13,015 nt of DNA from Candidatus Njordarchaeota archaeon (lineage in GTDB: Archaea; Thermoproteota; JANJXX01; Panguiarchaeales; Panguiarchaeaceae): contig JAGSHR010000234.1 in the NCBI GenBank assembly GCA_029855985.1, forward strand, positions 1 to 13,015, given 5' to 3'. The translations under genes and the position numbers were made by a program. The notes beneath the pieces were generated by a model. The model saw only the letters and a list, made by a program, of their open reading frames with translations, was not told where the DNA came from and did not search any database. The first letter of the stretch is position 1, and each line of letters begins with the position of its first letter. Below are positions 1 to 6,924 of the stretch, piece after piece.

Positions 1-234
1 AAACACTATGACATCTCCAACGTTTATATCCGATCCTTTGACCCCCTTTATTATGACTAAGTCCCCCGTGTAATAAGTAGGCTCCATTGACCCCGAAGAA
101 ATATAAGCAAGGGGTGTAGGCGTGTTCATATACGTTGGGAGAACCACGTTAAGTGAAATAAACAATAATCCTAAAAATGCGACAACGGAGATAATATCCC
201 TATACTCTTTAAGGTACTTTTTAACGGGTTTCAA
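1..234 (-). CDS. Signal peptidase I, archaeal Sec11-like type (partial, C-terminus outside window)
   Basis: The 78 visible residues show a short basic cytoplasmic start (KPVKKYLKEYRD), one membrane segment at about residues 13-33, then SSGSMEPTYYTGDLVII, which is the signal peptidase I box. The nucleophile should be S49, in the S-G-S-M context. DINVGDVIVF follows, as in the family. The protein would be membrane-anchored with its active site outside, cutting signal peptides from Sec-exported proteins. The second catalytic residue (His in Sec11-like enzymes, Lys in bacterial ones) lies beyond the window, so that distinction is not directly seen. The start is TTG at 234, chosen because AAGGTG (rc of 242-247) sits 7 bases upstream and overlaps the stop codon of the DUF99 gene. 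Only 11 bases separate the two genes, so they are probably co-transcribed. The family call is firm; the exact start is likely. Confidence 0.85.
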   Translation of the reverse strand, partial: MKPVKKYLKEYRDIISVVAFLGLLFISLNVVLPTYMNTPTPLAYISSGSMEPTYYTGDLVIIKGVKGSDINVGDVIVF

Positions 235-245
235 TATTAAACACC

Positions 246-869
246 TTAACATTTAAACAAACCGTGAAGAGACATAAAAATTCCCCTAGCTATACTCTTC
301 GCAACCTTTATGGGCTCTGGAATTTTACCGTATTCTGTTAATTGGTTCAGTAATATTAACGCTGTCTTAGTTGAAACCCCTAATGTCCGTATGTATAAGG
401 GAAACCCATTTTTCAATATAACCTTATGTCTCTCCCCATTCCTCCTATAAACCCGTAACCGTTCTTCGCCAAGGGGAAGAGATCGAAGCAAATCCTCTAA
501 CCCAGAGCTTTCCCTATAACTAACAGCAATAATAGGCTTGCCTGTTTCTTCAAATAATTCAATCAAATCAATCACGTTGTATAGGGAAACTATTACGCCA
601 TTAACTAAAATAAGGTTAATATCGGGTCTACCAATTGACCTAAAAAGCTCTATTAACGTCTCAGTAGCATCCATACCATAAAGAGTTACCTTAGAAAACC
701 TCACGTCTTCTACCTGATATTTACCCCTAACAACAACTCCAACAAAAACCGAATTCTTCTCATCAAGGTTTCTATTAAATGATTCTGCAAAAACCAGTAA
801 GCGTATACCTTTCTTCCCATGTTTAAATTTTCCAAAATACGTATTCACATCCCCTATATGCCCTTTCAA
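246..869 (-). CDS. DUF99 (UPF0215) family protein, endonuclease V-like fold
   Basis: The 207-residue protein has the length and motif order I know for DUF99: a first strand at IRLL (22-25), VGVVVRG (43-49), the DATE motif (67-70), LVNGVIVSLYNVID (88-101), TGKPIIAVSYR (109-119), GEER (134-137), and IPEPIKVAKSIARG near the C-terminus. DUF99 proteins are archaeal, are related in fold to endonuclease V, and have no settled function. One oddity is that the first strand normally ends in G-I-D-D, holding acidic residues aligned with the endonuclease V metal site. Here it reads V-F-A-E-S-F (26-31), so a nuclease activity is doubtful. The start is TTG at 869, supported by GGTGA (minus strand, about 8 bases upstream) and by a TATA box at 906-914. 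It heads an operon with the signal peptidase gene and is divergent from aIF2-gamma. Confidence 0.8.
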   Translation of the reverse strand: MKGHIGDVNTYFGKFKHGKKGIRLLVFAESFNRNLDEKNSVFVGVVVRGKYQVEDVRFSKVTLYGMDATETLIELFRSIGRPDINLILVNGVIVSLYNVIDLIELFEETGKPIIAVSYRESSGLEDLLRSLPLGEERLRVYRRNGERHKVILKNGFPLYIRTLGVSTKTALILLNQLTEYGKIPEPIKVAKSIARGIFMSLHGLFKC

Positions 870-905
870 AGTGATTTCACCAACTAAGAGGACACTATAG
901 CTATA

Positions 906-914
906 CTTTTATAA
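906..914 (-). promoter_or_regulatory. TATA box for the DUF99-signal peptidase operon
   Basis: Read on the minus strand the sequence is TTATAAAAG, close to the archaeal TATA consensus. It lies about 40 bases upstream of the TTG start at 869. With the usual spacing of about 25 bases, transcription would start near 885, giving a leader of about 15 bases that contains the GGTGA ribosome site. Confidence 0.6.
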
Positions 915-942
915 CCAGATTATATCATAATAAAGAATAATT

Positions 943-960
943 CTTTGTTGATCAACAAAG
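943..960. promoter_or_regulatory. Perfect 18-bp palindrome, operator-like, between divergent genes
   Basis: CTTTGTTGATCAACAAAG equals its own reverse complement over all 18 bases. A second inverted repeat overlaps its left edge at 933-945 (AAGAAT, one spacer base, ATTCTT). The palindrome lies 45 bases before the aIF2-gamma ATG and about 30 bases upstream of the TATA box serving the minus-strand operon. A TATA-like stretch for aIF2-gamma (TATATCATAATAAAG, 920-934) would place its start of transcription near 950, inside the palindrome. A homodimeric regulator could bind here. In RNA it would form an eight-pair stem only by distorting the centre, so a DNA site is the better reading. Confidence 0.5.
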
Positions 961-1004
961 GCTTCACGTAAAACTCTATAGAAAACTTTATAGGGGTATT
1001 AGCA

Positions 1005-2339
1005 ATGGATGAACCATTAATAAAACCCGAGGACATACATGATCCTAATAAAGTCTTAGAAGCTTTAGGTATAGACATAGAAAACTTGAAAGAAGAACCT
1101 GAGGTACATAGACCAGTTGGAATCATTGGAACAGCAGGGCATGTTGACCATGGTAAATCAACATTGACACAAGCACTCACGGGGAAATTCCCCGACACGT
1201 ACTCAGAGGAATTAATTAGAGGAATAACAATAAAACTGGGATATTCCCATTTAGATATTTTAGTCTGTAAAGATTGCCCTTACCCATCAATGTTCACATC
1301 AAACTCTAAACCGGTATGCCCAAAGGACTGTGATGGAAAACCACTACATGTAAGATGTTATTCAATACTTGACCACCCTGGACATGAAATCCTCATATCA
1401 ACGATGCTGTCTGGAGCATCAATAATCGATTATGGTTTAATAGTTATTGCTGCGGATGAACCAGTACCAATGCCGCAGACAAGGGAGCACGTAACCGCAC
1501 TACAAATGATGGGCGTAAAGAATGTCATAGTGGCACAAAACAAAATAGAATTAGTGTCAAAAGAAGAAGCCATAAAGAACTACAAACAAATAATAGAATT
1601 CTTCAAAAACGAAACAGAATATGGTGTGCCTCCAATAATCCCTGTTAGTGCGGCTCTAGGAATAAACATTGACGCTCTATTAGCAGCAATTGTGGCGAAA
1701 TTCAAACCCCAAAAAACAGAAACAAACGGAGATCCCTTAATGTACATTGCGAGATCTTTTGACCCAAACCTACCTGGAACTCACCCAAAAAACCTCATAG
1801 GGGGCGCAATAGGCGGCGCATTAAAAAGAGGCGTCTTAAAGGTTGGAGATGAAATAGAGATAAGACCGGGACTCGTCACAAAAGATGGAGAAATAATAAC
1901 CTTGTACTCAGAAGTCGTTTCTATAAGAACCGATGGAGGGCACCCACTAGATGAAGCGCATCCACACGGTTTAATCGGTGTAGCAACAAACCTTGATCCA
2001 TTCACAACTAAAGCGGATAGATTAGCCGGTAATGTTCTAGGTAAACCGGGAACATTGCCCGAGATTGTCAGAAAAATTACTGTAAAAGATGTGAATTTAC
2101 TTCCCAAGATAATTGGGGCAAAAGTGGAATTAGACAATCCACCAATTAGGAAAGATGAAGTGTTAATGGTTGTTGTGGGCACAAACATAAATCTCGGTAA
2201 AGTATTAAGCGTACACGATGACAACGTAGAGTTGGTTTTAAGCAGACCAATCGCATTTCCAAAAGGAGAGAAAGTTGGACTAGGCAGGATGATCGAGAGG
2301 GAATACAGATTGATTGGTTATGGAACCTTGGATTACTAA
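1005..2339 (+). CDS. Translation initiation factor aIF2, gamma subunit
   Basis: This is the GTPase subunit of archaeal aIF2, which brings initiator methionyl-tRNA to the small ribosomal subunit. The 444 residues are slightly above the usual 410-420 because of an N-terminal extension of about 35 residues. Motifs in order: G1 GHVDHGKS (45-52); switch 1 RGITIKLGY (72-80); a zinc knuckle with C88, C91, C105 and C109; G3 DHPGH (123-127); the eIF2-gamma signature MPQTREH (156-162); and G4 NKIE (179-182). Domains II and III follow, with ARSFDPNLPGT, GGAIGGALKRGVLKVGDEIEI, and an IGYG end near the C-terminus. Two details differ from most relatives: the second zinc pair is C-x3-C, not C-x2-C, and G3 has His where Ala or Ser is usual. 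The ATG at 1005 follows GGGGT (992-996). It is divergent from the DUF99 operon. Confidence 0.97.
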   Translation: MDEPLIKPEDIHDPNKVLEALGIDIENLKEEPEVHRPVGIIGTAGHVDHGKSTLTQALTGKFPDTYSEELIRGITIKLGYSHLDILVCKDCPYPSMFTSNSKPVCPKDCDGKPLHVRCYSILDHPGHEILISTMLSGASIIDYGLIVIAADEPVPMPQTREHVTALQMMGVKNVIVAQNKIELVSKEEAIKNYKQIIEFFKNETEYGVPPIIPVSAALGINIDALLAAIVAKFKPQKTETNGDPLMYIARSFDPNLPGTHPKNLIGGAIGGALKRGVLKVGDEIEIRPGLVTKDGEIITLYSEVVSIRTDGGHPLDEAHPHGLIGVATNLDPFTTKADRLAGNVLGKPGTLPEIVRKITVKDVNLLPKIIGAKVELDNPPIRKDEVLMVVVGTNINLGKVLSVHDDNVELVLSRPIAFPKGEKVGLGRMIEREYRLIGYGTLDY

Positions 2340-2500
2340 AATTACATTATACATTATTGATCATATTATCATTGGTAAGTTAATTGCAAGAAAACTATTT
2401 TTAGACAATAACAATTTAATTTATAATATAACCAAAACTATAACTCATATGGTTTACTTAATAGAGTTAATGTTAATGACCAAAAGTAACGGTGTAATTC
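2340..2500. other. Intergenic region between aIF2-gamma and the small coiled-coil gene
   Basis: This 161-base AT-rich stretch contains a run of five T at 2397-2401, which could end the aIF2-gamma transcript, and a TATA-like TTATAATATA at 2421-2430, which could serve the gene at 2501. I see no further gene. The reading frame that crosses from 2314 into this area overlaps the end of aIF2-gamma and is not supported. Confidence 0.4.
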
Positions 2501-2719
2501 ATGGAAACAGAAATAATCGAAAGATTAGACAAAGTTATAGCCTATCTACAAAAACTAAATGAGAGATACGAGGAATTGAGGGAAACCTTTGAAGGTGAAA
2601 AAAGAGTTTCTATTGAAATGGTTTCAATGCTGGTCAATGACTTAATAGCTTTGAGGAACTCTCTCGACAAACTATTTGAGAGATATATCAAGTTACTAGA
2701 AAAGTTAGAGAAAAAATAA
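2501..2719 (+). CDS. Small coiled-coil protein of unknown function
   Basis: The 72-residue protein is highly charged and almost entirely helical by composition. Two stretches have leucine and isoleucine spacing typical of coiled coils: residues 4-30 (IIERLDKVIAYLQKLNERYEEL) and residues 38-70 (IEMVSMLVNDLIALRNSL, then LFERYIKLLEKLEKK). A short break at EGEKRV between them suggests a helical hairpin, probably dimeric. It has no signal peptide, no cysteines and no catalytic motif. The ATG at 2501 follows GGTG at 2490-2493 with suitable spacing, which together with codon-like composition makes the gene believable. I do not recognise the family and assign no function. It lies downstream of aIF2-gamma on the same strand, but 161 bases away and possibly with its own promoter, so shared function should not be assumed. 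Confidence 0.7.
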   Translation: METEIIERLDKVIAYLQKLNERYEELRETFEGEKRVSIEMVSMLVNDLIALRNSLDKLFERYIKLLEKLEKK

Positions 2720-2941
2720 GTGCTCTTTTTCTAGAACATGTTTTTAATTAAATCTTTGATAGGGAAGAAATGAAGAAATTTAGTGTCCTTAATGGTAGTC
2801 CCACTTTTGGATTTTCAGCTACTCTTCTGAATTCAAAATTCAGGGATAAACTGGATAGTATCCTATGGATAATATTTTCGTTTATATACTTAACCCCTTA
2901 GGCTTATTTTGAACTCGATATATTTTAAGGGGTTTCAACAA
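2720..2941. promoter_or_regulatory. Regulatory region upstream of the GTPase operon
   Basis: Contents in order: a T-run at 2725-2729 that may terminate the small gene; a perfect 7-bp hairpin with a 3-base loop at 2827-2843 (CTGAATT, CAA, AATTCAG); an 11-base near-palindrome GGATAGTATCC at 2853-2863; a good archaeal TATA box TTTATATA at 2881-2888; and a 9-bp inverted repeat, AACCCCTTA at 2892-2900 with TAAGGGGTT at 2926-2934. The right arm contains the ribosome site AAGGGG of the GTPase gene. The expected transcription start is about 2910, between the two arms. A 43-codon frame at 2770-2901 (starts MKKFSVLNGS) follows a weak GGGAAG site, but it runs through the TATA box and is not annotated as a gene. 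Confidence 0.55.
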
Positions 2942-3559
2942 ATGAAAGCTAGTCTTATCCTAAAAAATATTATTGCACGCAAAAGGAGAAAAAAAGTAAC
3001 ACTAGGTATATTTGGCGAAGTGGGAGCGGGGAAAACAACATTAGCAAACTTATTATCAGAAATGGCAACAGGCAGAAAAATCGGGAACGTGACGGGTATA
3101 CCCCACGAAACAAGAAACGTTGTTAAAGTAGAAAACATAAAACTCAACGTGGATGAATATGAGCTCGACTTAACGCTCATGGACACCCCTGGAGTCGCAA
3201 CATACATTGATTACAGGGAATTCATGAAACACGGACTAAGCAAAGAAGAATCCCTTGAAAGAGCAAGAGAAGCAGCAAAGGGAGTTATAGAGGCCCTAAA
3301 ACACTTAGATCAAGTTGATGTTGCAATAATTGTAGTAGATTCAACAAGAGTGCCTTTTGACCAAGTTAACATGGTTCTAGTGGGTAACCTCGAAATGAGA
3401 AAGATACCCTTCGTTATTGCCGCTAACAAAATTGACAGAGAAGACGCAAACCCAGAGATGGTAAGAGAATTATTCAAAGATAAACCCGTTGTACCAATCT
3501 CTGCGTTGAAAAGAATAAACATAGAAAACATGTTAGAGAGGGTGGTTCAAATTGCATAA
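2942..3559 (+). CDS. Era-like small GTP-binding protein
   Basis: The 205-residue protein is a single TRAFAC-class GTPase domain in the cytoplasm. G1 is GEVGAGKT (25-32), G2 is probably T57 in PHETR, G3 is DTPG (81-84), G4 is NKID (162-165) and G5 is SAL (187-189). It resembles the G domain of Era and related GTPases but has no KH domain, so the bacterial Era role in 16S rRNA maturation cannot be transferred. G1 has G-A-G where Era usually has N-x-G. A basic segment (ARKRRKKV, 12-19) precedes the first strand. An upstream TTG at 2909 is in frame, but ATG at 2942 is preferred: it follows AAGGGG (2927-2932), and 2909 lies at the expected transcription start. The downstream DUF2073 gene overlaps it by 8 bases. 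The partner molecule is unknown. Confidence 0.85.
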   Translation: MKASLILKNIIARKRRKKVTLGIFGEVGAGKTTLANLLSEMATGRKIGNVTGIPHETRNVVKVENIKLNVDEYELDLTLMDTPGVATYIDYREFMKHGLSKEESLERAREAAKGVIEALKHLDQVDVAIIVVDSTRVPFDQVNMVLVGNLEMRKIPFVIAANKIDREDANPEMVRELFKDKPVVPISALKRINIENMLERVVQIA

Positions 3560-3896
3560 GATCACAATTGGATTAAAACTACTAACAAACGACTTCTTGA
3601 AACTATATAAAAACAGTGAGCGAATAAATTACATACTAGAGAACATCAAGAATGGGAAAATAGTTGTCCTAGAGGGAGAATTAACGCCAGAAGAATATAA
3701 TAAGATGATTCAAAACACGCTAAAAATGATAAACAACACGTTCTTTGGCTTTGAAATGGAAAAAGTAGAGGTAAAGAAAGGTGTTTTGAGAAAGGTAAAT
3801 TATACCATTATAAAGCCGAGAATCCCGGGGGTAGAACTAGCGCTTAAGAGTGAAGCACATGGAATAGATATAATAGCTGAAGCAAAATTAAATTAA
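3552..3896 (+). CDS. DUF2073 family protein
   Basis: The 114-residue protein carries the pattern I know from DUF2073: INYILENIKNGKIVVLEGEL, then TPEEYNKMIQNTL, then a short strand FFGFEMEKVEV, and a C-terminal strand-rich part ending in IDIIAEAKL. No catalytic motif, zinc site or membrane segment is visible. The start is TTG at 3552, inside the end of the GTPase gene, so the two genes overlap by 8 bases. A purine-rich site GAGGGTGG just upstream supports translation from this TTG and suggests translational coupling. As I recall, DUF2073 genes sit next to an Era-like GTPase in many archaea, and this pair repeats that order, which strengthens both assignments. A role as the GTPase's partner or effector is an inference. 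The family assignment is from memory of sequence patterns, hence moderate confidence. Confidence 0.7.
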   Translation: MHKITIGLKLLTNDFLKLYKNSERINYILENIKNGKIVVLEGELTPEEYNKMIQNTLKMINNTFFGFEMEKVEVKKGVLRKVNYTIIKPRIPGVELALKSEAHGIDIIAEAKLN

Positions 3897-3905
3897 AATA
3901 GTGAA

Positions 3906-3920
3906 TTTTTTACTGAAAAA
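3906..3920. terminator. Bidirectional T-run terminator between convergent genes
   Basis: Only 28 bases separate the stop codons of the DUF2073 gene and alaS. They contain T6 on the plus strand (3906-3911) and A5 at 3916-3920, which is T5 on the minus strand. Archaeal RNA polymerase terminates at short T-runs without needing a strong hairpin, so each strand has a suitable signal. Confidence 0.5.
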
Positions 3921-3924
3921 TGCC

Positions 3925-6678
3925 TTAAACCCCTAACAACGTCTCTTTTATCAATTTCTCCGCTTTTGCTGGATCTCCTTTAGGTTTTGTGCACAATAAG
4001 CCGATCTTCATTCTATTGCACTTAAATCCATCACTCTTCAATTTAGATAAGACTTCCTCTGTTTTCTCCGTGGAAACTACAACTATCAAATTGCCCATAT
4101 ACAAACTGACGATTGCTACAGAGTCATATTTTCCCTTTAGTTGCCTTAACGAATTGATTAGGAATTCTGTTGGGATATCAACACGGAATATGGTGTGCTT
4201 AGATCCGTTTTGTGAAATAGTGTTTTTCTCCGCTATGAATTGTATAACGTCCACGATTTGGTTGCTTAACCTCTTGATGACGTTTTGTTGCTCTTTCCAC
4301 TCCTTAAAGAATCTGTCAACGGTCTTAGGGAGATCCTCAGGTGTAACTTTCAATACCTCACAAGCTTCTTTAAGATATTTTTCCTCCTTATCGATATAAT
4401 CTAGCGCTTTATCACCAGCAACAAATATTAATCTAACGACACCATCATGTATTTTCTTAACACCCGTTATTTTGATTAAACCGATTTCTCCTGTGCTGTT
4501 AAGGTGTGTACCTCCACAAGCCTCAACATCCCAATCTTTAATATTAACGATGCGTAAAGTTTTCTCGGGAATAGCTCCGCCTTGGTATATTCTTACGCCA
4601 TACTTTTTCTCGGCTGAAGTCCTATCCATTTCTTCACTGATGACTGGTCTGTTTTCAAAGACGATCTTATTTGCAAGTCGTTCAATCTCTTTAACTTCAT
4701 CATCCGTGAGGTTTCTAAAGTGTGAAATATCTAAACGAGCTCTTTCCGGTGTTTTATCCGCACCAACCTGCCAAACGTGGGGTCCGAGAACCCTCATGGC
4801 AGCCCCATTAATAACATGGGTGGCTGTGTGATGTCTCATAAGAGCATAGCGACGTTCCCAATCAATTTTACCTTTAACTTTCGCACCAATTGGTATCGAG
4901 ACGTCTTGGTCAAGTTCATGAACGATAACCTGCTTTACCTTGAAGACATTTATAACTCTATACGTTTTCCCGTTGTATTCTATTATTCCAGTATCGTGTT
5001 GCTGTCCACCACCTGTCGGGTAAAAAACAGTTTGATTCAGCACTAAGAATTTATCACGTGTGAATAAAACTTGGCCCTCGAATTCTTTCATGTACCGATC
5101 CTCGTAGTAGAGTTTGCGAGTTGGAGGTATATCTATTAACTTTTTCTCTAACCTATCTATCGTTTCTCCGCCCTCAGCATGCTCGCTGATTTCTTCGCTC
5201 TTGGGCAGTTTCTCCAATCTTATCAAATCATAGAAGTTTGAAGGTGTCTCAACTTTGATTCCAAGTTTTTTCCCTAATTCCTCCACGGTTTCTGGTGGGA
5301 TGCCAAAGTTTATGTATAGCTTTTTGAGCTCGTTAAAGCCAATAACTTTATCTTTCTTCTTTTTAACTAACTTCAAGACTTCAGTTGTACCCTTCGCCAG
5401 TGTTTTCTTGTACCTCTTAGTTTCTTCCTTCCAGATCTCAGGAACAACTTTTCTGCCTTCTTCGATTCGCTTAAAGGTCTTGGAGAAGTAATCAATTTGT
5501 CTGTGAAGTAATTCCTCCCAATCAATATCGAAACCATATTTTTCAGCTAACGTAAGGGCTCTCCTAATAATCACTCTAAGGTTATAATATCCACCAACAT
5601 TAGAGGGAATGCCACCATCAGGAACGGAGAAAACTAAGGTCTTAGTGTGGTCAAGTATGGCATAGACGGCCTCAATAGGTCCGAGGAGAGTGTCTAATTC
5701 TTCTAATTTAAGACCAATCATCTCTGCTATCCGGTTGCGAGTTTCTCTAAACTTATCTGGAGAACCGGTATCTAACATACCTGAAAGTCTGGAATACTTA
5801 ACAAGCAAGTTATAATCAACGTTTAGACCTATGGATTCCAGTAACCACTCTAACACGGGACCGAAAGTCGCCTCATAAATTGTGGGTGTTCTTTGCATGA
5901 ACCACGATATGCGCTCAAGACCCCAACCAACATCGAGAACCTTGAGGTCCAACGGTTCGTATCCATCCTTAGTGAAACGATACTGCATAAACACTCCATT
6001 AACAATCTCTAGACCATAAGCAAATGTCTCCAATGATGGGCCAAAATTCCCACCACCTGACCAAACATCTTCTTTGTAAATTATTTCCTTCTCTGGTATC
6101 CCTAAAACATCCCTGTGAAACTCGAAGTTTAACCTAACATAAGTGTCCTTCCAGTAGGCTTTAAACTTCTTACTATTAAAGGCGTGTTGTCCCCCCATAG
6201 TAAAGCTGGTGAGGTGTCTTCCTGTTTTACCGATATTATCAATGTCTGAGAATTCCCCACCAAACCTTAAACAAGGTTGGGGAATAACAAGAGGGTTAGC
6301 GGGGGGATCAACAATACCATTCACAACCCAAGGTTGAAATACAGCAATACTTGCAATCGTAAATTCTATATCATCCCTCCATCTTGCCACGACTGGATAA
6401 GGATCTAGCACCTCGTGACCTCGCTTCTTAAAGAATTCAGTCCACTTTTTAATGGTTGCATGTATATCCCATTGAGGGTTCCATCTTCGGTTCTCGATAA
6501 ACCGATATACGCCTTCGCATTCGACGTCACCGCAAGTTTCACGATCAGGGTCCAAAGTCCAAAAGTATCTTCCACAGACTTTGCATTTTTTCCTAACAAA
6601 ACCCATTTCCTCGAAGAATGGAACTTGGTATTCCTCTTTTCCAAACATTTTTCTTAACTCTTCTTTTGAAATGGTCAT
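3925..6678 (-). CDS. alaS: Alanyl-tRNA synthetase, archaeal type, with altered G3:U70-reading site
   Basis: This enzyme charges tRNA-Ala with alanine and clears mischarged Ser and Gly. The 917 residues match the archaeal family (about 900). Visible parts: an N-terminal zinc site (C32, C35, C49, C54); the class II catalytic domain with motif 3 GWGLERISWF (251-260); the tRNA-recognition domain; and the editing domain with FYPTGGGQQHDTG (552-564) and metal ligands H617 and H621 (HTATH) plus C721 and H725 (CGGTH). A helical and C-Ala region follows. In the recognition domain PSN (358-360) keeps the Asn known as N359 in A. fulgidus and N303 in E. coli. The usual L-Y-D-[ST]-[HY]-G reads LYINFG (454-459): the Asp that reads G3 (D450 or D400) is I456, codon ATA at 5311-5313. 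The ATG at 6678 follows GGTGGGA on the minus strand. Identity is certain; the specificity change is inferred. Confidence 0.97.
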   Translation of the reverse strand: MTISKEELRKMFGKEEYQVPFFEEMGFVRKKCKVCGRYFWTLDPDRETCGDVECEGVYRFIENRRWNPQWDIHATIKKWTEFFKKRGHEVLDPYPVVARWRDDIEFTIASIAVFQPWVVNGIVDPPANPLVIPQPCLRFGGEFSDIDNIGKTGRHLTSFTMGGQHAFNSKKFKAYWKDTYVRLNFEFHRDVLGIPEKEIIYKEDVWSGGGNFGPSLETFAYGLEIVNGVFMQYRFTKDGYEPLDLKVLDVGWGLERISWFMQRTPTIYEATFGPVLEWLLESIGLNVDYNLLVKYSRLSGMLDTGSPDKFRETRNRIAEMIGLKLEELDTLLGPIEAVYAILDHTKTLVFSVPDGGIPSNVGGYYNLRVIIRRALTLAEKYGFDIDWEELLHRQIDYFSKTFKRIEEGRKVVPEIWKEETKRYKKTLAKGTTEVLKLVKKKKDKVIGFNELKKLYINFGIPPETVEELGKKLGIKVETPSNFYDLIRLEKLPKSEEISEHAEGGETIDRLEKKLIDIPPTRKLYYEDRYMKEFEGQVLFTRDKFLVLNQTVFYPTGGGQQHDTGIIEYNGKTYRVINVFKVKQVIVHELDQDVSIPIGAKVKGKIDWERRYALMRHHTATHVINGAAMRVLGPHVWQVGADKTPERARLDISHFRNLTDDEVKEIERLANKIVFENRPVISEEMDRTSAEKKYGVRIYQGGAIPEKTLRIVNIKDWDVEACGGTHLNSTGEIGLIKITGVKKIHDGVVRLIFVAGDKALDYIDKEEKYLKEACEVLKVTPEDLPKTVDRFFKEWKEQQNVIKRLSNQIVDVIQFIAEKNTISQNGSKHTIFRVDIPTEFLINSLRQLKGKYDSVAIVSLYMGNLIVVVSTEKTEEVLSKLKSDGFKCNRMKIGLLCTKPKGDPAKAEKLIKETLLGV

Positions 6679-6754
6679 CCACTATCCCACCGGTTTCAAA
6701 ATAGCACAGAATATTAATCAGAAGTCACTGTATCTATTGTGTGTCTTAATTTGA

Positions 6755-6768
6755 AATATTTAATAAAT
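6755..6768 (-). promoter_or_regulatory. Candidate TATA element for alaS
   Basis: On the minus strand this reads as an AT-rich stretch containing TTATTAAATATT. It is about 80 bases upstream of the alaS ATG and would give a leader of roughly 50-60 bases. The whole 6679-6924 gap is AT-rich and holds the promoters of alaS (minus) and the membrane protein (plus). The plus-strand candidate is the T/A-rich run at 6839-6858. No gene, strong hairpin or T-box-like RNA is visible in this gap. Confidence 0.3.
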
Positions 6769-6924
6769 AGTTGTGTTCAAGTTTTTCATTTTTTCACTGT
6801 TACCAAAGGTATTAAATTAAAGAAAGGTATATTATAGATTTTAGTTTTAATTATTTAACACATTATCATCGAAAGTGATTGAAATTTGATCATTAACACC
6901 ATTCGACTTCTGAGGTAGTTAAAT

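Noticed and set aside
2314..2562. 82-codon plus-strand frame overlapping the end of aIF2-gamma and the start of the small coiled-coil gene
   Set aside because: Its composition is that of AT-rich noncoding DNA, it has no ribosome site, and it conflicts with the better supported ATG at 2501.
2770..2901. 43-codon plus-strand frame starting MKKFSVLNGS, after a GGGAAG site
   Set aside because: It runs through the TATA box and the left arm of the inverted repeat of the GTPase promoter, resembles no known protein, and its ribosome site is weak. It could be real only if transcription starts upstream near 2740.
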